This document shows positions 34,701 to 45,827 of a stretch of 64,000 nucleotides of DNA, one piece after another. The notes beneath the pieces were generated by a model. The model had not been told where the DNA came from. It saw only the letters and a program-made list of their open reading frames with translations, and searched no databases. Numbering within the stretch: position 1 is the stretch's first letter; each line of letters begins with the position of its first letter. Source of the DNA: Botrytis cinerea B05.10 (taxonomy: Eukaryota; Ascomycota; Leotiomycetes; Helotiales; Sclerotiniaceae); contig NC_037323.1 in NCBI RefSeq assembly GCF_000143535.2, positions 1,302,001 to 1,366,000 on the forward strand. The letters are read 5' to 3'. The translations under genes were made by a program, and so were the position numbers.

Positions 34701-34977
34701 CCCGATGTCAAGTTCTCCGCAAAGAAACAATACCTGGGGAATCAAAGGACAACGCATCAATAGACACATAAGAAACATTACCTTGAAAATCGATTCTCTC
34801 ATCTGCGAAACATTCTCTTAGTAGAGAGTCTCCCTCGAGAAGAAATAACTCTTTTCCAGCATAATCTCCTACGAGATCAATCCACATAGGACGAGTCTCA
34901 TCGTACCAACTCAAAATGGAATTTGGAAGCTGAGTTGTCCCGTGCACCTCCACCGCAACCCCATCGGAAGTCGCCAT
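28730..34977 (-). CDS. DDX60-like superfamily 2 DExH RNA helicase, 1,834 aa
   Basis: A large Ski2-related RNA helicase of the DDX60 group. Seven exons: 34977-34734, 34532-34437, 34325-33110, 33035-32831, 32778-31956, 31789-29909, 29769-28730; they sum to 1,835 codons. The N-terminus (ILSWYDETRPMWIDLVGDYA, then FQLLHAVYVVERFLENLVKR) matches the start of DDX60-like proteins. The helicase core begins near residue 800: motif Q/I region WQRDVLDQLDANKSVFVVAP then TSAGKT (Lys about 823), Ia YVAPTKALVNQ, motif II DEIH (about 925), III SATVGN, then a charged insert, GVHHAGMNRKYRQ, motif V GTLSLGINMPC and VI QAAGRSGRRG. A Lys/Ala-rich linker (residues about 550-615) precedes the core. The C-terminus ends in an acidic, coiled-looking region. 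In mammals DDX60 is linked to RNA surveillance and antiviral signalling; the fungal role is not established. The exon 3 to 4 junction has competing acceptors; the one chosen keeps frame. Confidence 0.9.
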
Positions 34978-35653
34978 AAGTAATTGTGGCTTTGTCGATG
35001 TGACAGTTTCTGGTTATCAAGATTTGTGTTCTCTGCAATGATTTCTGATATTTCTGGATGGAGGTAGAATTTTTGGTTAATGTTATGATCTGTGAAGCTG
35101 TTGAAGAGCGAAAATTTTGAGGCCGTGTTTGCCTATGCTTGCCTGAAATAGTAGCATTGTTTCCTAGTTTGCATGTGCTGGACTTAACTCGCTTGTGCCT
35201 TACCGTATTCTCTAAGTTTGAATCACGTGACTATATATCGCCACACGTCTGGACTGATACTCACAAACGTGATCATAAGCAACTGAGATTTATGAGCATG
35301 GAACTTTCAACTCCTTTATAGAAGTTCGTTCGATTGAGCTACACTCACTAATCACACGAGCCATATTGCTTTCATCACGTTACTTAATTCCACATTATTC
35401 TACCTCTGCGGGTAATGTTCGGCCCGTTGACATGAACTATCGCTCGCCTTGTCGACGTCACTGTCTGGGTGAGGTTGGAAAACGGTGAGCGACCCTCATT
35501 TCGTACAGTAGACGTATGGCCAGTTGGAAGACTCCCTTATCCGCAGGGTACTCCGTGGGCATCCGTACGTCTAAACTTCATGTTATCGTTTGATGTATAC
35601 CTATGTTTATCAGTCGGCTTTTCAGGATTTCATCTGTTAGACCAGAGTAAAAC
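34978..35653. promoter_or_regulatory. divergent promoter region of the helicase and an MFS gene
   Basis: 676 bp lie between the two start codons. There is no clear TATA box. Short frames inside show no coding character. Confidence 0.5.
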
Positions 35654-37229
35654 ATGATGCGTGGCAGCCGCAACCAACAGGGGGAAGAAGATGTGCAAAC
35701 TCCTTTTTTGCAGACTTCTGGGATACAAGACCCTCCACCATTCTCTGTTCAAGGATTGAGATTCAAATGGTTGGTCTGGGGCTTGGTTGGTGTTCTGGAA
35801 CTCACTTTCGAAACTGGTTTGGCGATGCGAACGACTCCTTTAATCGCATCTTATAAGGAACACTTATGCGCCAAGACATCTCGGGGTGTAGACACACCTA
35901 TAATAAATTGTCAAAGAGATCATTCCATTGCGAGTGAGCTGGCGCTGATTTTGGGCGTCTTCCAACTTTTAGAATGCCTGCCCATGCTCCTTTTGTCGGG
36001 CATCTATGGCAACATGGCAGACAAGTACGGGCGGCGACCGATTCTATTTCTGAGCTATCTGGGATTGGTACTGAGCTCAATGTGGACTACTGGTGTGGTC
36101 TGGCTTGTTCCTAGGATGCCATTAAAACTCGTTTGGATAGGTCCCGTATTCACCTTAATTGGGGGCGGGGCAAGCGTGTCCCTTGCTATTCTCATGACGA
36201 GCGCTGCAGCCGTCGCACCATCAACTCAAAGAGTCTCAGTCTTCTCTTTTATACACGGTACAGCTTTGGTAGCAGCAATACTGGGCTTTGGACTCAGTTC
36301 GGCAACGATGGCATCTTTGGGGAACTATGCCGCACAGTTGGTTGGTCTTGCATTGATGTCTTTAGCTTTATGCTTAAGCCTCCTTCTTCCAACTGGAGAA
36401 GCAGCCCATCCATTAGCTTCTGATCCAGAGCTTGATTCTACTTCAGAATATACCAACATCTTAGTCTCTAACAGACATGCGGTAATTAGATCGTATAATG
36501 ATCTCTTACAGATCAGAAATACCATCCCTTTATTAATTGCGGGGTTCTTTGCTACACTCGGTCAGAGGGTGCAGATCTTAATCCTCCTATATATGCCAGA
36601 GCAGTTTAGCATTAGCTTCTCGGAGGTGAATGATTTCATATCGCTCCATAACCCCAAGTGCTTACATCTTTCGCTTTTAGGCCAACACATTTATTATTCT
36701 TGATCACGTATCGAATTTACTTGTGCTTTTCATAGGCTTGCCATTGGCAAATGTCCTGATTTTGCGTTGGTGGAACTTCAACTCGCGTCGCAAAGACATA
36801 GCACTTGCTCTTATTAGCAGTGCTCTATCTCTTGCTGGAGCGTTGCTATTAAGTTTCGCTCCAAATGTGACAGCAGCTTTCTTCGGTAATTATGACAATC
36901 TTACAACTCTCAATGATATTTTCTAAACTAGAATAGGTATCATTGTTTTCGGCACCGGAATTGGCCTCAGCAGTCTTTTGCAATCTATATTCGTGGGGCT
37001 CTTCCCACTAGAGCGTGCAGCTTTTGCTACGACATTGATATCTACCATAAAGAGCGTTGGTGGTACCTTCTCTGGACCTGTATACTCCTATGTCTTTGCA
37101 TTGAGCTTAGATTTAGACAGAGTTCTGCAGGGTTTGCCATTTATAGTATCTGCGGCTTGTTTCGTGATCGTCGCAAGCGTGCTGATTACGATGGCCAAAA
37201 CGCCACGAGTAAGAAGAGACATAATGTGA
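35654..37229 (+). CDS. MFS transporter of unknown substrate, 489 aa
   Basis: Three exons: 35654-36625, 36681-36885, 36937-37229, joined by GT-AG introns of about 50 nt. The first intron is supported because reading through it leaves the membrane pattern (LHNPKCLHLSL...), while the splice continues into a hydrophobic helix (FIILDHVSNLLVLFIGLPLA). About twelve transmembrane spans are visible. After helix 2 the motif IYGNMADKYGRRPILFLS is the MFS motif A. The N-terminal 35 residues are hydrophilic. The loop after helix 1 is long and has two Cys. Substrate cannot be read from the sequence; it lies next to a dead ABCC transporter, so drug or metabolite export is only a guess. Confidence 0.85.
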
Positions 37230-37983
37230 AGTGTTACGCTGTGATCAGCTTATTAACTTTGGAGAACCTATCGTTGTAGAATTTGATCTCTACAACATGT
37301 TTCAGTCGTTTTGTTTTAAATCTTTCTTTTTATTCATACATGTTATCATGTTGTCGCGAAGCTTTTCAGTGATTTTCACACGCTTTCCTCGATGCAAATT
37401 TCTTATGTTCGTCATACCATAAAGCATGTACTCGAACAGATTCTGATTTCCATGTCTTTCGTTTATCCATTCTATCTTTCTCAAAGCTAGTGAAACACCT
37501 TTACAATAAAGATTTTATATCATATGCTCCTAGAGATGGGACAAGCTGTTGCGCACAACTCACAAGCACCAAGACGCGGAATCAAAACCATTTATTGAAC
37601 CATTCTGGCTAGCTATAAGAGCACCTCTATCTTCCGATTTTGCCGTTTTCTTAGCATTTAGGTCTATATGAATGAAAACCCCGAAGTGCCGATAGGTATC
37701 CATATACGATTCTAGACAATTACTTATCGGGGTTTATGCTGTAGACACTTCATTGTTTTGATGTACGAATTATCCGAACTCAAAGGGCTGGCAGCATGTC
37801 GAAGTAAAGTCTTAAGCCATTATGTCCTAACATATTGGTAATCAGGCGTATTATAGAAGCCTTCCCGGATCCCCATTTATTTTTTGCTACATGATCATCT
37901 ATTAGTTCAAATGTGAATTTTGAGGGTGAAGTGAATAAAAAAGCAAGCCATCGGCCCCCGGCCACCTACCTAGGTTTCTACGA
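37230..37983. other. spacer between the MFS gene and the ABC pseudogene
   Basis: No gene is seen. Around 37670-37740 there is an inverted pair, CCCCGAAGTGCCGATA and TTATCGGGG, of low significance. Confidence 0.5.
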
Positions 37984-40438
37984 TTGTCCGGTCAGAAGAC
38001 AAAGTCGAGTTGGATGTCGATCGCAACCCCGATAGCATCTGTGGCATTGATCTTGAGTCAAATAGCACTTCTAGTTTTCTACACTAAGTCAATCACGATT
38101 CGAACACGCTTCTCAATACCTACAACCGCACTGGATCTTTTGGCTGCTGTAACCATTGTACCGCTCTTTCACCTTAAACGATATCGGTCTGTGAAGCCAT
38201 CGACTGTCGTCAGCTTATATCTTGCTTTCTCGGCAGGCCAAGATACCTTTACTGAGAAGTCTATGGAATGCCCATCGATGGTCAATCTTATTGCCTGTTT
38301 TACCTCGCTTTTGTTATTCTGGATTTTTGTATCACCGGCCACAACTAGTTCTGTTTGATGTTGTTAAGACTGAGATACAGATTATGACCAGGTTGTTTGG
38401 AAGAGATGGGTTAATATCAAAGCTTAGAGCTACAGTTTTATTTGTGACCCATTCAACACGCTGGGAATCCATTGCAGACAATGTAATCACCTTAAATGGT
38501 TCTGGCAAAGCGGTAAAATATTTCAAGACCACTGATCTTCAAGCAGAAGTTTTACCCACAGAATCCGATTTGCACCTTTCTGTGGATTTGAATTATTCAG
38601 ACAGTATGGAGACAGGCCAGATCTTCGATAGTCTATCTGGAGAAGAAAATTCTCAAGCAATTGCTGCCAGCAATGGTAGGCTATCAGAAACCTAGACGCA
38701 GAGTAAAGCCCACATTGTCGATACTCCTCAACACGAAAGCGATTCAAGAGATTATGTATACTATTTCAAGAGTGTTCGATGGCCAACAATTTTGATACTT
38801 TTCTCATCTGCTGCCGCACAGACTGTATGTCTTTACATGTCTCAAGCAATACTGAATTGGTGGGCCGCGGACCATGGTTCAAATGAAGGAAAATGGTAAT
38901 CAACGTACCTCATCGTGGCTATTGAGAATGGAATGATGTATGAATGTCCTGCATGGATTATGTTTCTGAAACTAGTACCATAATCGGCCGCTAGTCTGCA
39001 TCTGATATTACTTGATGTAGTAATGAATGCGCCCTATTCATTTTCCACGAAAACTGACATCGGAATAACACTCAATCGATTTAGTCAAGACATGACGCTT
39101 ATCGAGTCTCAAATACCTACTGGAGTTATGTGTACATATTGTTTATGGACAATTGGATCCTTGTGTCTCATATCTCTTGGTTCGGCCTGGATGGTCATAA
39201 CAATTCCAGCGGTATTCATTACACTTATCAGTATTCAACGAGTCTACCTCCGAACATCTCGACGACTTCGAGCCATTGAATTAGAATTGAGAAGTCCGAT
39301 CTACTCTCACTTCATGGAGACGTTGAATAGACTACCAAGCATTCGAGTTCTAGGATGACAAGAACTATTCACGGATTCCATGATTGAAAAGATCGATTAA
39401 TCTTAAGTTCCCTATTATCTACTCTACTGTGCTCAGAGATGGCTTCAGCTAGTGCTAGATCTAGTGGTTTCTGCTCTAGCCATCAAAGTAGTAGCATTAA
39501 CCATCAATTACGCAAATTCACCGATCCAAGATCTCTCGGGCAGTCCCTAAACAACGTCCTAAGTTTCAACGAAACTCTAAGCCTCCCCCTCCAATACTGG
39601 ACACAACTAGAAGTTTCCCTCGGAGCCATATCACGCACCCGAGAATTCACACATCGCACCCCCACAGAGCCCAACCCGCTCTCTCCCATTTCCCTCCTCC
39701 ACAACTGGCCCGCACACAGCAGCATCGAAACCCGCAACCTAGGCGCTAGCTACACGTCCCCAACACTCGCTCTAGACAACACCACCATCTTCATGCACAC
39801 CAACGAGAAAATTGGATTCTGCGATCGCAGCGACAGCGGCAAAAGTTCCTTGCTATCATGCCTTCTCCGACTCTTAGAAGCCCCCAGCGGACCCATCACA
39901 ATCGACAGTATAGAACTCTCCAACATCGAGCATCACACTCTTCGCGAACGACTTCTCACTGTCCCCCAAGATGCATTTTTAACCCAGCACACTATCCGCT
40001 ACAATCTAGACCCTTTAACCCAATACACCGATGCCCAAATCATCGCTGGTCCCTCCTCTCCCCCCTCAACACAATCACCCCCTCTAACTTTCTCTCCCAA
40101 GGGGGAAAAAAAAACAGCTATTTGGGCTCGCGCGCATGATTCTCCGGACATCGCATAGAGAAGGAGCGGGAGGAATTTTACTCCTCGATGAAGCAAAGAG
40201 TAATATTGATCGGGAAACCGACGAGGTGATGCAGAGAATTATTCGAGAGGTGTTGAGAGGATATACGATATTGGTTGTGGCGCATAGATTGGATAGTATT
40301 ATGGATAGCGAGCCGATTGTTGTGCTTCAGAGGGGGAGAATCGTGGAGGTGGGGGGTCCGGGGGAGTTGTTGGGGAGGGAGGGGGCTTTTGCTGGACTTT
40401 ATGGTGTAGGAGGAAAGGAGAGGGAGAGCAGTGGGTAG
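37984..40438 (+). pseudogene. decayed ABCC-type (MRP-like) ABC transporter
   Basis: Blocks of an ABCC transporter follow each other in the right order but in different phases. 37984-38335: part of the N-terminal membrane domain (TMD0). 38336-38695: jumps straight to the end of the first nucleotide-binding domain (LVLFDVV in the Walker B place, then VLFVTHS, the H loop), so TMD1 and most of NBD1, about 700 residues, are gone. 38700-39420: TMD2 pieces (NAPYSFSTKTDIGITLNRFS, ending ...RLPSIRVLG then TGA). 39540-40160: NBD2 with a damaged Walker A (CDRSDSGKSS in place of G-x-x-G-x-GKS) and a signature reduced to LSQGG. 40136-40438: Walker B ILLLDEAKSNID and VVAHRLDS in yet another phase. Stops and frameshifts leave no full-length product. 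Confidence 0.9.
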
Positions 40439-40906
40439 GACTGGGAGTTGGAAGTATTACTATTGTTGATTTGCTTACTGGTGATCGTATTTGTGTGTTT
40501 CACATCTTTATTATTTCATTCCATTGCATTTCTACAACGAGAGACTTGTCTTAACTAGAGAAAGTCACAGCCAAATAGAAGTGAATGGCGACATTTTTAG
40601 AGAACCTCTTCGCACACCTCCATCATCTAGATCTATTTGAGAGAAGAATGGATACACGAAATATGGTATTGCTTTTTTTTTTCGAAGTAAAAGACCCTAC
40701 TAGTATTCGTGAAAAAGTCGTGAAAAACGAAGGACAAGGTATCACTAAATAAAAACAAAAATCGAACCAAATCAAATCATATGCCCTTAGGCTTCCGCAA
40801 ATCTCCAAAAGCGCAGAAAATCAACAAAATCCACAGCCGCCTCCCATTCCATTCCATCCCATCTTGTCCTGTTCTTGCCCAGCCCCCCTCCTTACCCTCC
40901 CTCTAC
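40439..40906. other. 3' flanks of the ABC pseudogene and the AIM24 gene
   Basis: Nothing else is recognised in this interval between converging genes. Confidence 0.6.
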
Positions 40907-42527
40907 TCAAGCACCCGAATGTGCCGCAATCCACTGTCCAAAGGCCACCGGATTTCTCGTTTGAATGAAGACCGTCCCCGGTCCCGTAAACTTACACACC
41001 AATCCCTCTCCACTACTCAATCCACTAATGATTCCTCCCGAAGCCACGCGCTCCAATACGTATTTTGTGTTCCAGGCGACGAGATGTCCATTATCTACTA
41101 TGTAGCGTTCGCCTTCTTGTAACTATTTTAGTGGTATTAGTTTCTATGCGAAAAATAAAATAAAAAAATAAGACCAGCCAGGGCAATGAAATAGGCGAGA
41201 AAAAAAGGGAGGGGAAAACATACATCCTTCCTAATAATCGCACCCAAACTACTAATCCACAACAAACCCACTCCAGTGATTTTGTAAACAAACAAGCCCT
41301 CTCCACTGAACATCGCTTTTCCAATTCCCTGTCTCTTATACTCTTTAATAACACCTTGTGTAGAAGCTAAATAAGCATCTCTTCCCACACTCCATTGTTC
41401 ATCACCAGTGAGTCGAATATTCGTGATATCACCTAGAGCCGAGGGAGCGAGGAGAAGTTCTCCCGGACCGGTAAAGGTGGAATGTGCCAATTCGCCGCCG
41501 ATAACTAATTTTTTCATGGAGAATTTAATGGCGCCTTTGAGGGTTATGGTGGGGGTCATTGCGATCATTGCGCCTTTGCTTTGGTTAGCTGTTATTCATT
41601 CCTTTTGCTTTTGCTCTCCCCCCTCAAAATAAATATCGCATTATCCTATGCAAAAATGGAAAAGGGAAAACAAACCAGGTTTAACAGTCAATGGACATCC
41701 CATCGCTAACTGAATCGTCACAATACTATTCGTATCTCTATGACTAACGCGATAACTTCCTCCATTAAACGTCCCCACATCATCCTGCGTAGCACTTGCT
41801 CCTACAAAATGTGCTGCGCTGGGTGCTCCATGATCCAAATTTGACGTGAGACTTGTATTGAGAGCGGGCTTTTCGGGCGGATAATCTGACGTATTTATAG
41901 TTGGGTTGGAGCTCGCTTGTGAATAGTTGGGGTGATGTGTTTCCTGAGGAGAAACCGCGGAGGAAGAGGCATAGGATTGGGATTGCTGGGGCGGTGGTGT
42001 ATGGATGGGGAGAGTATGTTGGCCGCCAGAATAAGAGGGTCGATGAGAGAAATTTGGGGGAGATGCGTATTTCTGTTGCTGGGGAGGAGTGGGTTGGGGG
42101 TTGGGAGGAGGAGTATAGCTTGTTGTGGAGGTGGAAGGGGGAGGAGGATAGTAGGCATGCGAGGATTGAGCTGGGGGAGAGACCGGTGGAGCAGGGTATT
42201 GGAACGAGGTTTGATTTGGCGGAGGAGAGGTTGGTGGAGCAGCATATTGGAACGACGTTTGGTTTGGTGGAGGAGAAGTCGGCGGAGGAGCGTATTGCTG
42301 TTGTTGGGGAGCTGGAGGAGAAGTCGGCGGAGGAGCGTATTGTTGTTGCTGGGGAGCTGGAGCTGGAGCTGTAGCGGGATGTCAGAGGTAAATTCATAGC
42401 ATATGAGTGATCTTCTTACTTCCATTACCTCCAGGAGGAGCTATCGCCGTATTAGCAGTTGCATTTTTTTTTTTTTTTTTTTTTCGCAAGCCGACCAAAA
42501 ATACTTACGAGGATAATATGTAGACAT
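40907..42527 (-). CDS. AIM24-family protein with a long Pro/Gln-rich N-terminus, 437 aa
   Basis: Five exons: 42527-42509 (19 nt), 42440-42420 (21 nt), 42368-41676, 41588-41224, 41122-40907. The protein starts MSTYYPPPPGGNGTPAPAPQ and continues with about 190 residues of low complexity, including two copies of [13 protein letters not shown] and two of [10 protein letters not shown]. The C-terminal 250 residues form an AIM24/TIGR00266 domain: [66 protein letters not shown], and the closing repeat [20 protein letters not shown]. Family proteins are double beta-sandwich folds; yeast Aim24 is mitochondrial and affects MICOS, but this cytosolic-looking, Pro-rich form lacks an obvious mitochondrial presequence. 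The acceptor of exon 4 was picked to keep frame. Confidence 0.88.
42464..42484. repeat. 21-nt homopolymer inside AIM24 intron 1
   Basis: An uninterrupted T run (A run on the coding strand) lies between the 5' splice site and the branch site of the first AIM24 intron. Confidence 0.9.
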
Positions 42528-44247
42528 CTTGATCGAGTTCGCGAATCAAACACTCTCAAATCAACAATCGAAAAGATCCAAAGATATATCAGGCTACACT
42601 TGAGTAGGTGCTTGTGGTTGCAGAGCTGAATTCCAGTCAGCACATCAGCCCATCTCACTGTATCTCATGAAGCTCTGAAGCTTGCCCCGCACTTATTATT
42701 CTCCCGTCCAAACTCTCAAGATGCAGTACTCACTCACCAATTCAAGAATAAATCCAATACTCAACAACTCAATAACTCACAAACTTCACAAGAGCTTCAA
42801 TCAATCAATCAATCACAAATGCGACAAAAACTCAAAAAACATCATCTCATCGCAAACCCCCCTCCAAAAAAACAGCAGCTTCTCCTCATCATATAAACCC
42901 AGCCATCACATCACCCATCCCCTCTCCCATGCAAAACCGCATGCATCACACACCCAAGCTCCCACATCTCATCTCACACCCTCACACCCTCCCGCCCCGG
43001 ATTGGCCAGCGCGGTTCTTGGAGCGGGCTGTGCTATTTTCACATCTCCTCTGCGAACCAATCATTTCTCCAGGATGGCAACAGAAGCTTGGACGATGCGA
43101 TATTGATATCGATCAAAAATGGAGCCCCAAAATTTCCCGAGCGCTTAAGTGTATACCTATACCTATCTTCACCAAACGCATGAGATTAGTAGAGGAGACG
43201 AAGGATGTGCGAGGTACTAATTCCTATTTGTGTATGGACAGGTATAGTATAGATACATACTCCTGAGATATATCGAGACTGGCAATCTAGATTCCAGATT
43301 CTACTTTGGTCGTTCATCTGGAGGTAGGTAGTAGATAATCGATCGTTTCCTATGTCATCTCTCGAAGACATATGTACTACAATACTACCCAATGTAAATC
43401 TCGATTCCTGTTTCCCTGAGTTACATACCCAGTAGACACATAGGTACATACCTAAACACCAATATGTGTGTGCATATCATATCACAAAAAGTGATTCCGA
43501 TCCATGATCCATGATCCATATATAGCTTTCCAACCACACCACACTTCCTCTCTGCGCGTCGGTCGTACAACCTCCATGTATTCTCTTGCAAGACACGCCT
43601 ATGAAAGGATTGCCCCTAAACAACCATCCTCAGTTTGATCATCTATAGCCATTGGTGATTTGAGCGACAATACGATGTGTACTCTCTACTATTCTTGGAC
43701 AGAGAACCCTCAACACGTCCCACGATGACCCTTAAAACTTTATTCTTCACTAGCTTCTCGAATTTAATTCGGGGTCTAAAAATCTACATACCCTTCATCA
43801 CTATCATCATCATCATCATTCCCATTGAGACACAAGTGAAATAAGAGCAGCATTTAATGAAACTAGATCTTCAGAAAGAGAATCCAAATTCAAATTCTTC
43901 GGGCATTCGTCAAGTTGTTCGATTATCATTCATTATTCTCTACATTTCCCCGACGTGCAGGATATAGACATCAGTTATGAAATATTCAGACCCAGGTTGA
44001 AGCATTGAAAAGTAGTTAAATTCGAAGGGCCATTTGTTCAAGATATCCGTTGTGAAACTTTGAACCCCGAAAGATCATTTCACTGTCAAATCTTGATTGA
44101 AATACCAAAGGAAAGCTCATAATGTAAAATCCCAACTTTCGACCTAAGAACTCTATATCTGTTATTTTTTTCTCCTGCCAGCTTGCGCAGAGAAGCCAGT
44201 AGCTAACTAACAATTCATGTACGCCCCCAAGCCTTTGCCTTAACACT
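42528..44247. other. AIM24 promoter and 3' flank of the eIF2-beta gene
   Basis: Contains CAATCAATCAATC (about 42799-42812), CA-rich leader-like sequence and a (CAT)n run at about 43803-43818. A plus-strand frame at 42682-43266 (194 codons) is built from Ser/His/Pro/Asn-rich simple sequence and is not believed to be coding. Confidence 0.6.
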
Positions 44248-45397
44248 CTATCCTTGCTGTCTTCTTCTCTTACCGACTTGTGCAGAGAAACCAGTCTTGA
44301 TAGCAGTGACGGAACGTCTAGATCCGCAAGAATTGCAGGTGATGAAAAACAATCTGTTTTCTCCTTTGTTGAGTTCGGTATCTGGGGATCGGCAGGTTTT
44401 GCAGGTGACGTATTCCACTGTGAAGAATATTAGTAGAGCTTATGGCACTAAGAAATCAAACGTACTGATATATTTCCTCAAAACGTTTTCAATTTGCTTC
44501 TGTTGGAAACGACCCTTGATAACCAAACGTCTGCTACCATCGACGGAACCATTGGTACCCAATTCAGCAAATAGGTATTGAGTAACGTGCTCATCAGTTC
44601 TCTTCATACGTTTGCAAATCTCGGCGATATTGGCGAAGATGGTCTTCTTGTTTCCTTCACGCAGACATTGTGGTGGAGGAATCTTATAACTCTTGGAGCC
44701 GGAAGATGCGTGATCTGGGTTCTTGGCTGCGAGCAAGGTGAAGAATCTGGAGAGGAGTTGTTCGTATGAAATTACTTTGGTTTCATCATGCGCCCAAATA
44801 CCCGTTCCCTTGATCATATCACCATCATCGACTGGGGTTTCCTCTGCCGCCTTTTCACCCTCGCCTTCGTCGTTGAGATTTGCAGCTGCAAGTCTGGCTG
44901 TGAAATCATCCTCGGAATCCTTGGGCTTCTTGCTTCTCTTCTTCTTCTTCATTGTCGAGAGATCGAGACCACCATCTGCAGCAGCTTCATCACCTCCCTC
45001 CTCTCCTTCCTCAACCTTCTTGCTCTTCTTCTTCTTTTTCTTCATCAACGACAAATCGCCCAATCCGTCATCTTCCTTGGTTGCGGTCGCATCATCGCCA
45101 TTGCCTTGGAAAGGATCAGTAAATGCGCCCAAAGCTTGAGAAAGTGGCGGCGTACTAGGTGAATGTGACTGCGCCGTGTCTTTAGTATCGTCGTGCCCGT
45201 CTTCCTTCATTGTGACTTCCCCGTTTTCGTCTACAATCGTGGTTCCTTCGCTGAAGGCTACGGATTTGCGTGGTTTGGCGTCAACTTCCTGTGGCACGTT
45301 GTTAAAATCGGGCCTGAAATAAGAACAATCAAGATTTAGGTGGGGTGAAATTGATTCACAAAGGATAGAGCGATTGTTGACTTACTGTGTCGGCCAT
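44248..45397 (-). CDS. translation initiation factor eIF2 subunit beta, 334 aa
   Basis: Part of the eIF2 complex that brings initiator Met-tRNA to the 40S ribosome. Exons: 45397-45386 (MADT), 45288-44466, 44417-44248. The N-terminal half has the polylysine boxes that bind eIF5 and eIF2B ([10 protein letters not shown] and MKKKKRSKK) between acidic stretches. The middle is the eIF2-beta core ([60 protein letters not shown]). The last exon encodes the C4 zinc ribbon, [10 protein letters not shown] ... [12 protein letters not shown], ending GKRRRQQG. For intron 1 a better-looking acceptor (TTTCAG, 45313) breaks the frame; the in-frame CCACAG acceptor is used here, so the first few residues are less certain than the rest. 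Confidence 0.93.
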
Positions 45398-45827
45398 GAT
45401 TGCGCTAGTGATTATTTCGATATTGTCTTCTGATGCGAATAACCCTGTGTTATTGCTTTGGCGTTTTGGTTCGAAATGTGATGTGGTTGTGTGTGTTCGA
45501 AATAGATGTTGCCCGCACTCACTCGGTATATATTAATTGATTCGATGACTCAAAAGCCAGCTTTTAGCCTTAAAAATTAAAGGTCAAAGGCTAGATCACG
45601 TGATTCAACGCCACAAGCAAATCGGCGCCGACTTCAAGCTCCAAGTATGAGGTAGCTAAACAGTTATCGGCTTTTCCTATAGACTCTTTTCGCACTTCAA
45701 TGCATCGCCAGACTCTTCTTTGGCGATAGCAACTTTTACGTTCTTTCTATGCTTTCCCTAGGAAATTAATCAACCTTTTACGTCCATCCACTCATCTGCC
45801 GTTCAATCAACCGTCCATTACCCCAAA
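45398..45827. promoter_or_regulatory. divergent promoter region of eIF2-beta and Mim2
   Basis: 430 bp lie between the two start codons. TATATATTAA occurs near 45528, and a TCACGTGA palindrome near 45597 is a possible bHLH (E-box) site. Confidence 0.5.

Noticed and set aside
34484..34711. Open frame of 75 codons within the first helicase intron
   Set aside because: It sits in a 201-nt intron whose removal joins the DDX60 N-terminal blocks in frame; using it as an exon would break that join.
41901..42425. Three long overlapping frames opposite and beside AIM24 exon 3
   Set aside because: All are shadows of the repeated Pro/Gln codons; only the frame that joins exons 1, 2 and 4 contains the AIM24 family sequence.
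42682..43266. Plus-strand frame of 194 codons upstream of AIM24
   Set aside because: Simple CAA/TCA-rich sequence giving Ser/His/Asn/Pro runs; no domain, and it lies in the promoter region of AIM24.
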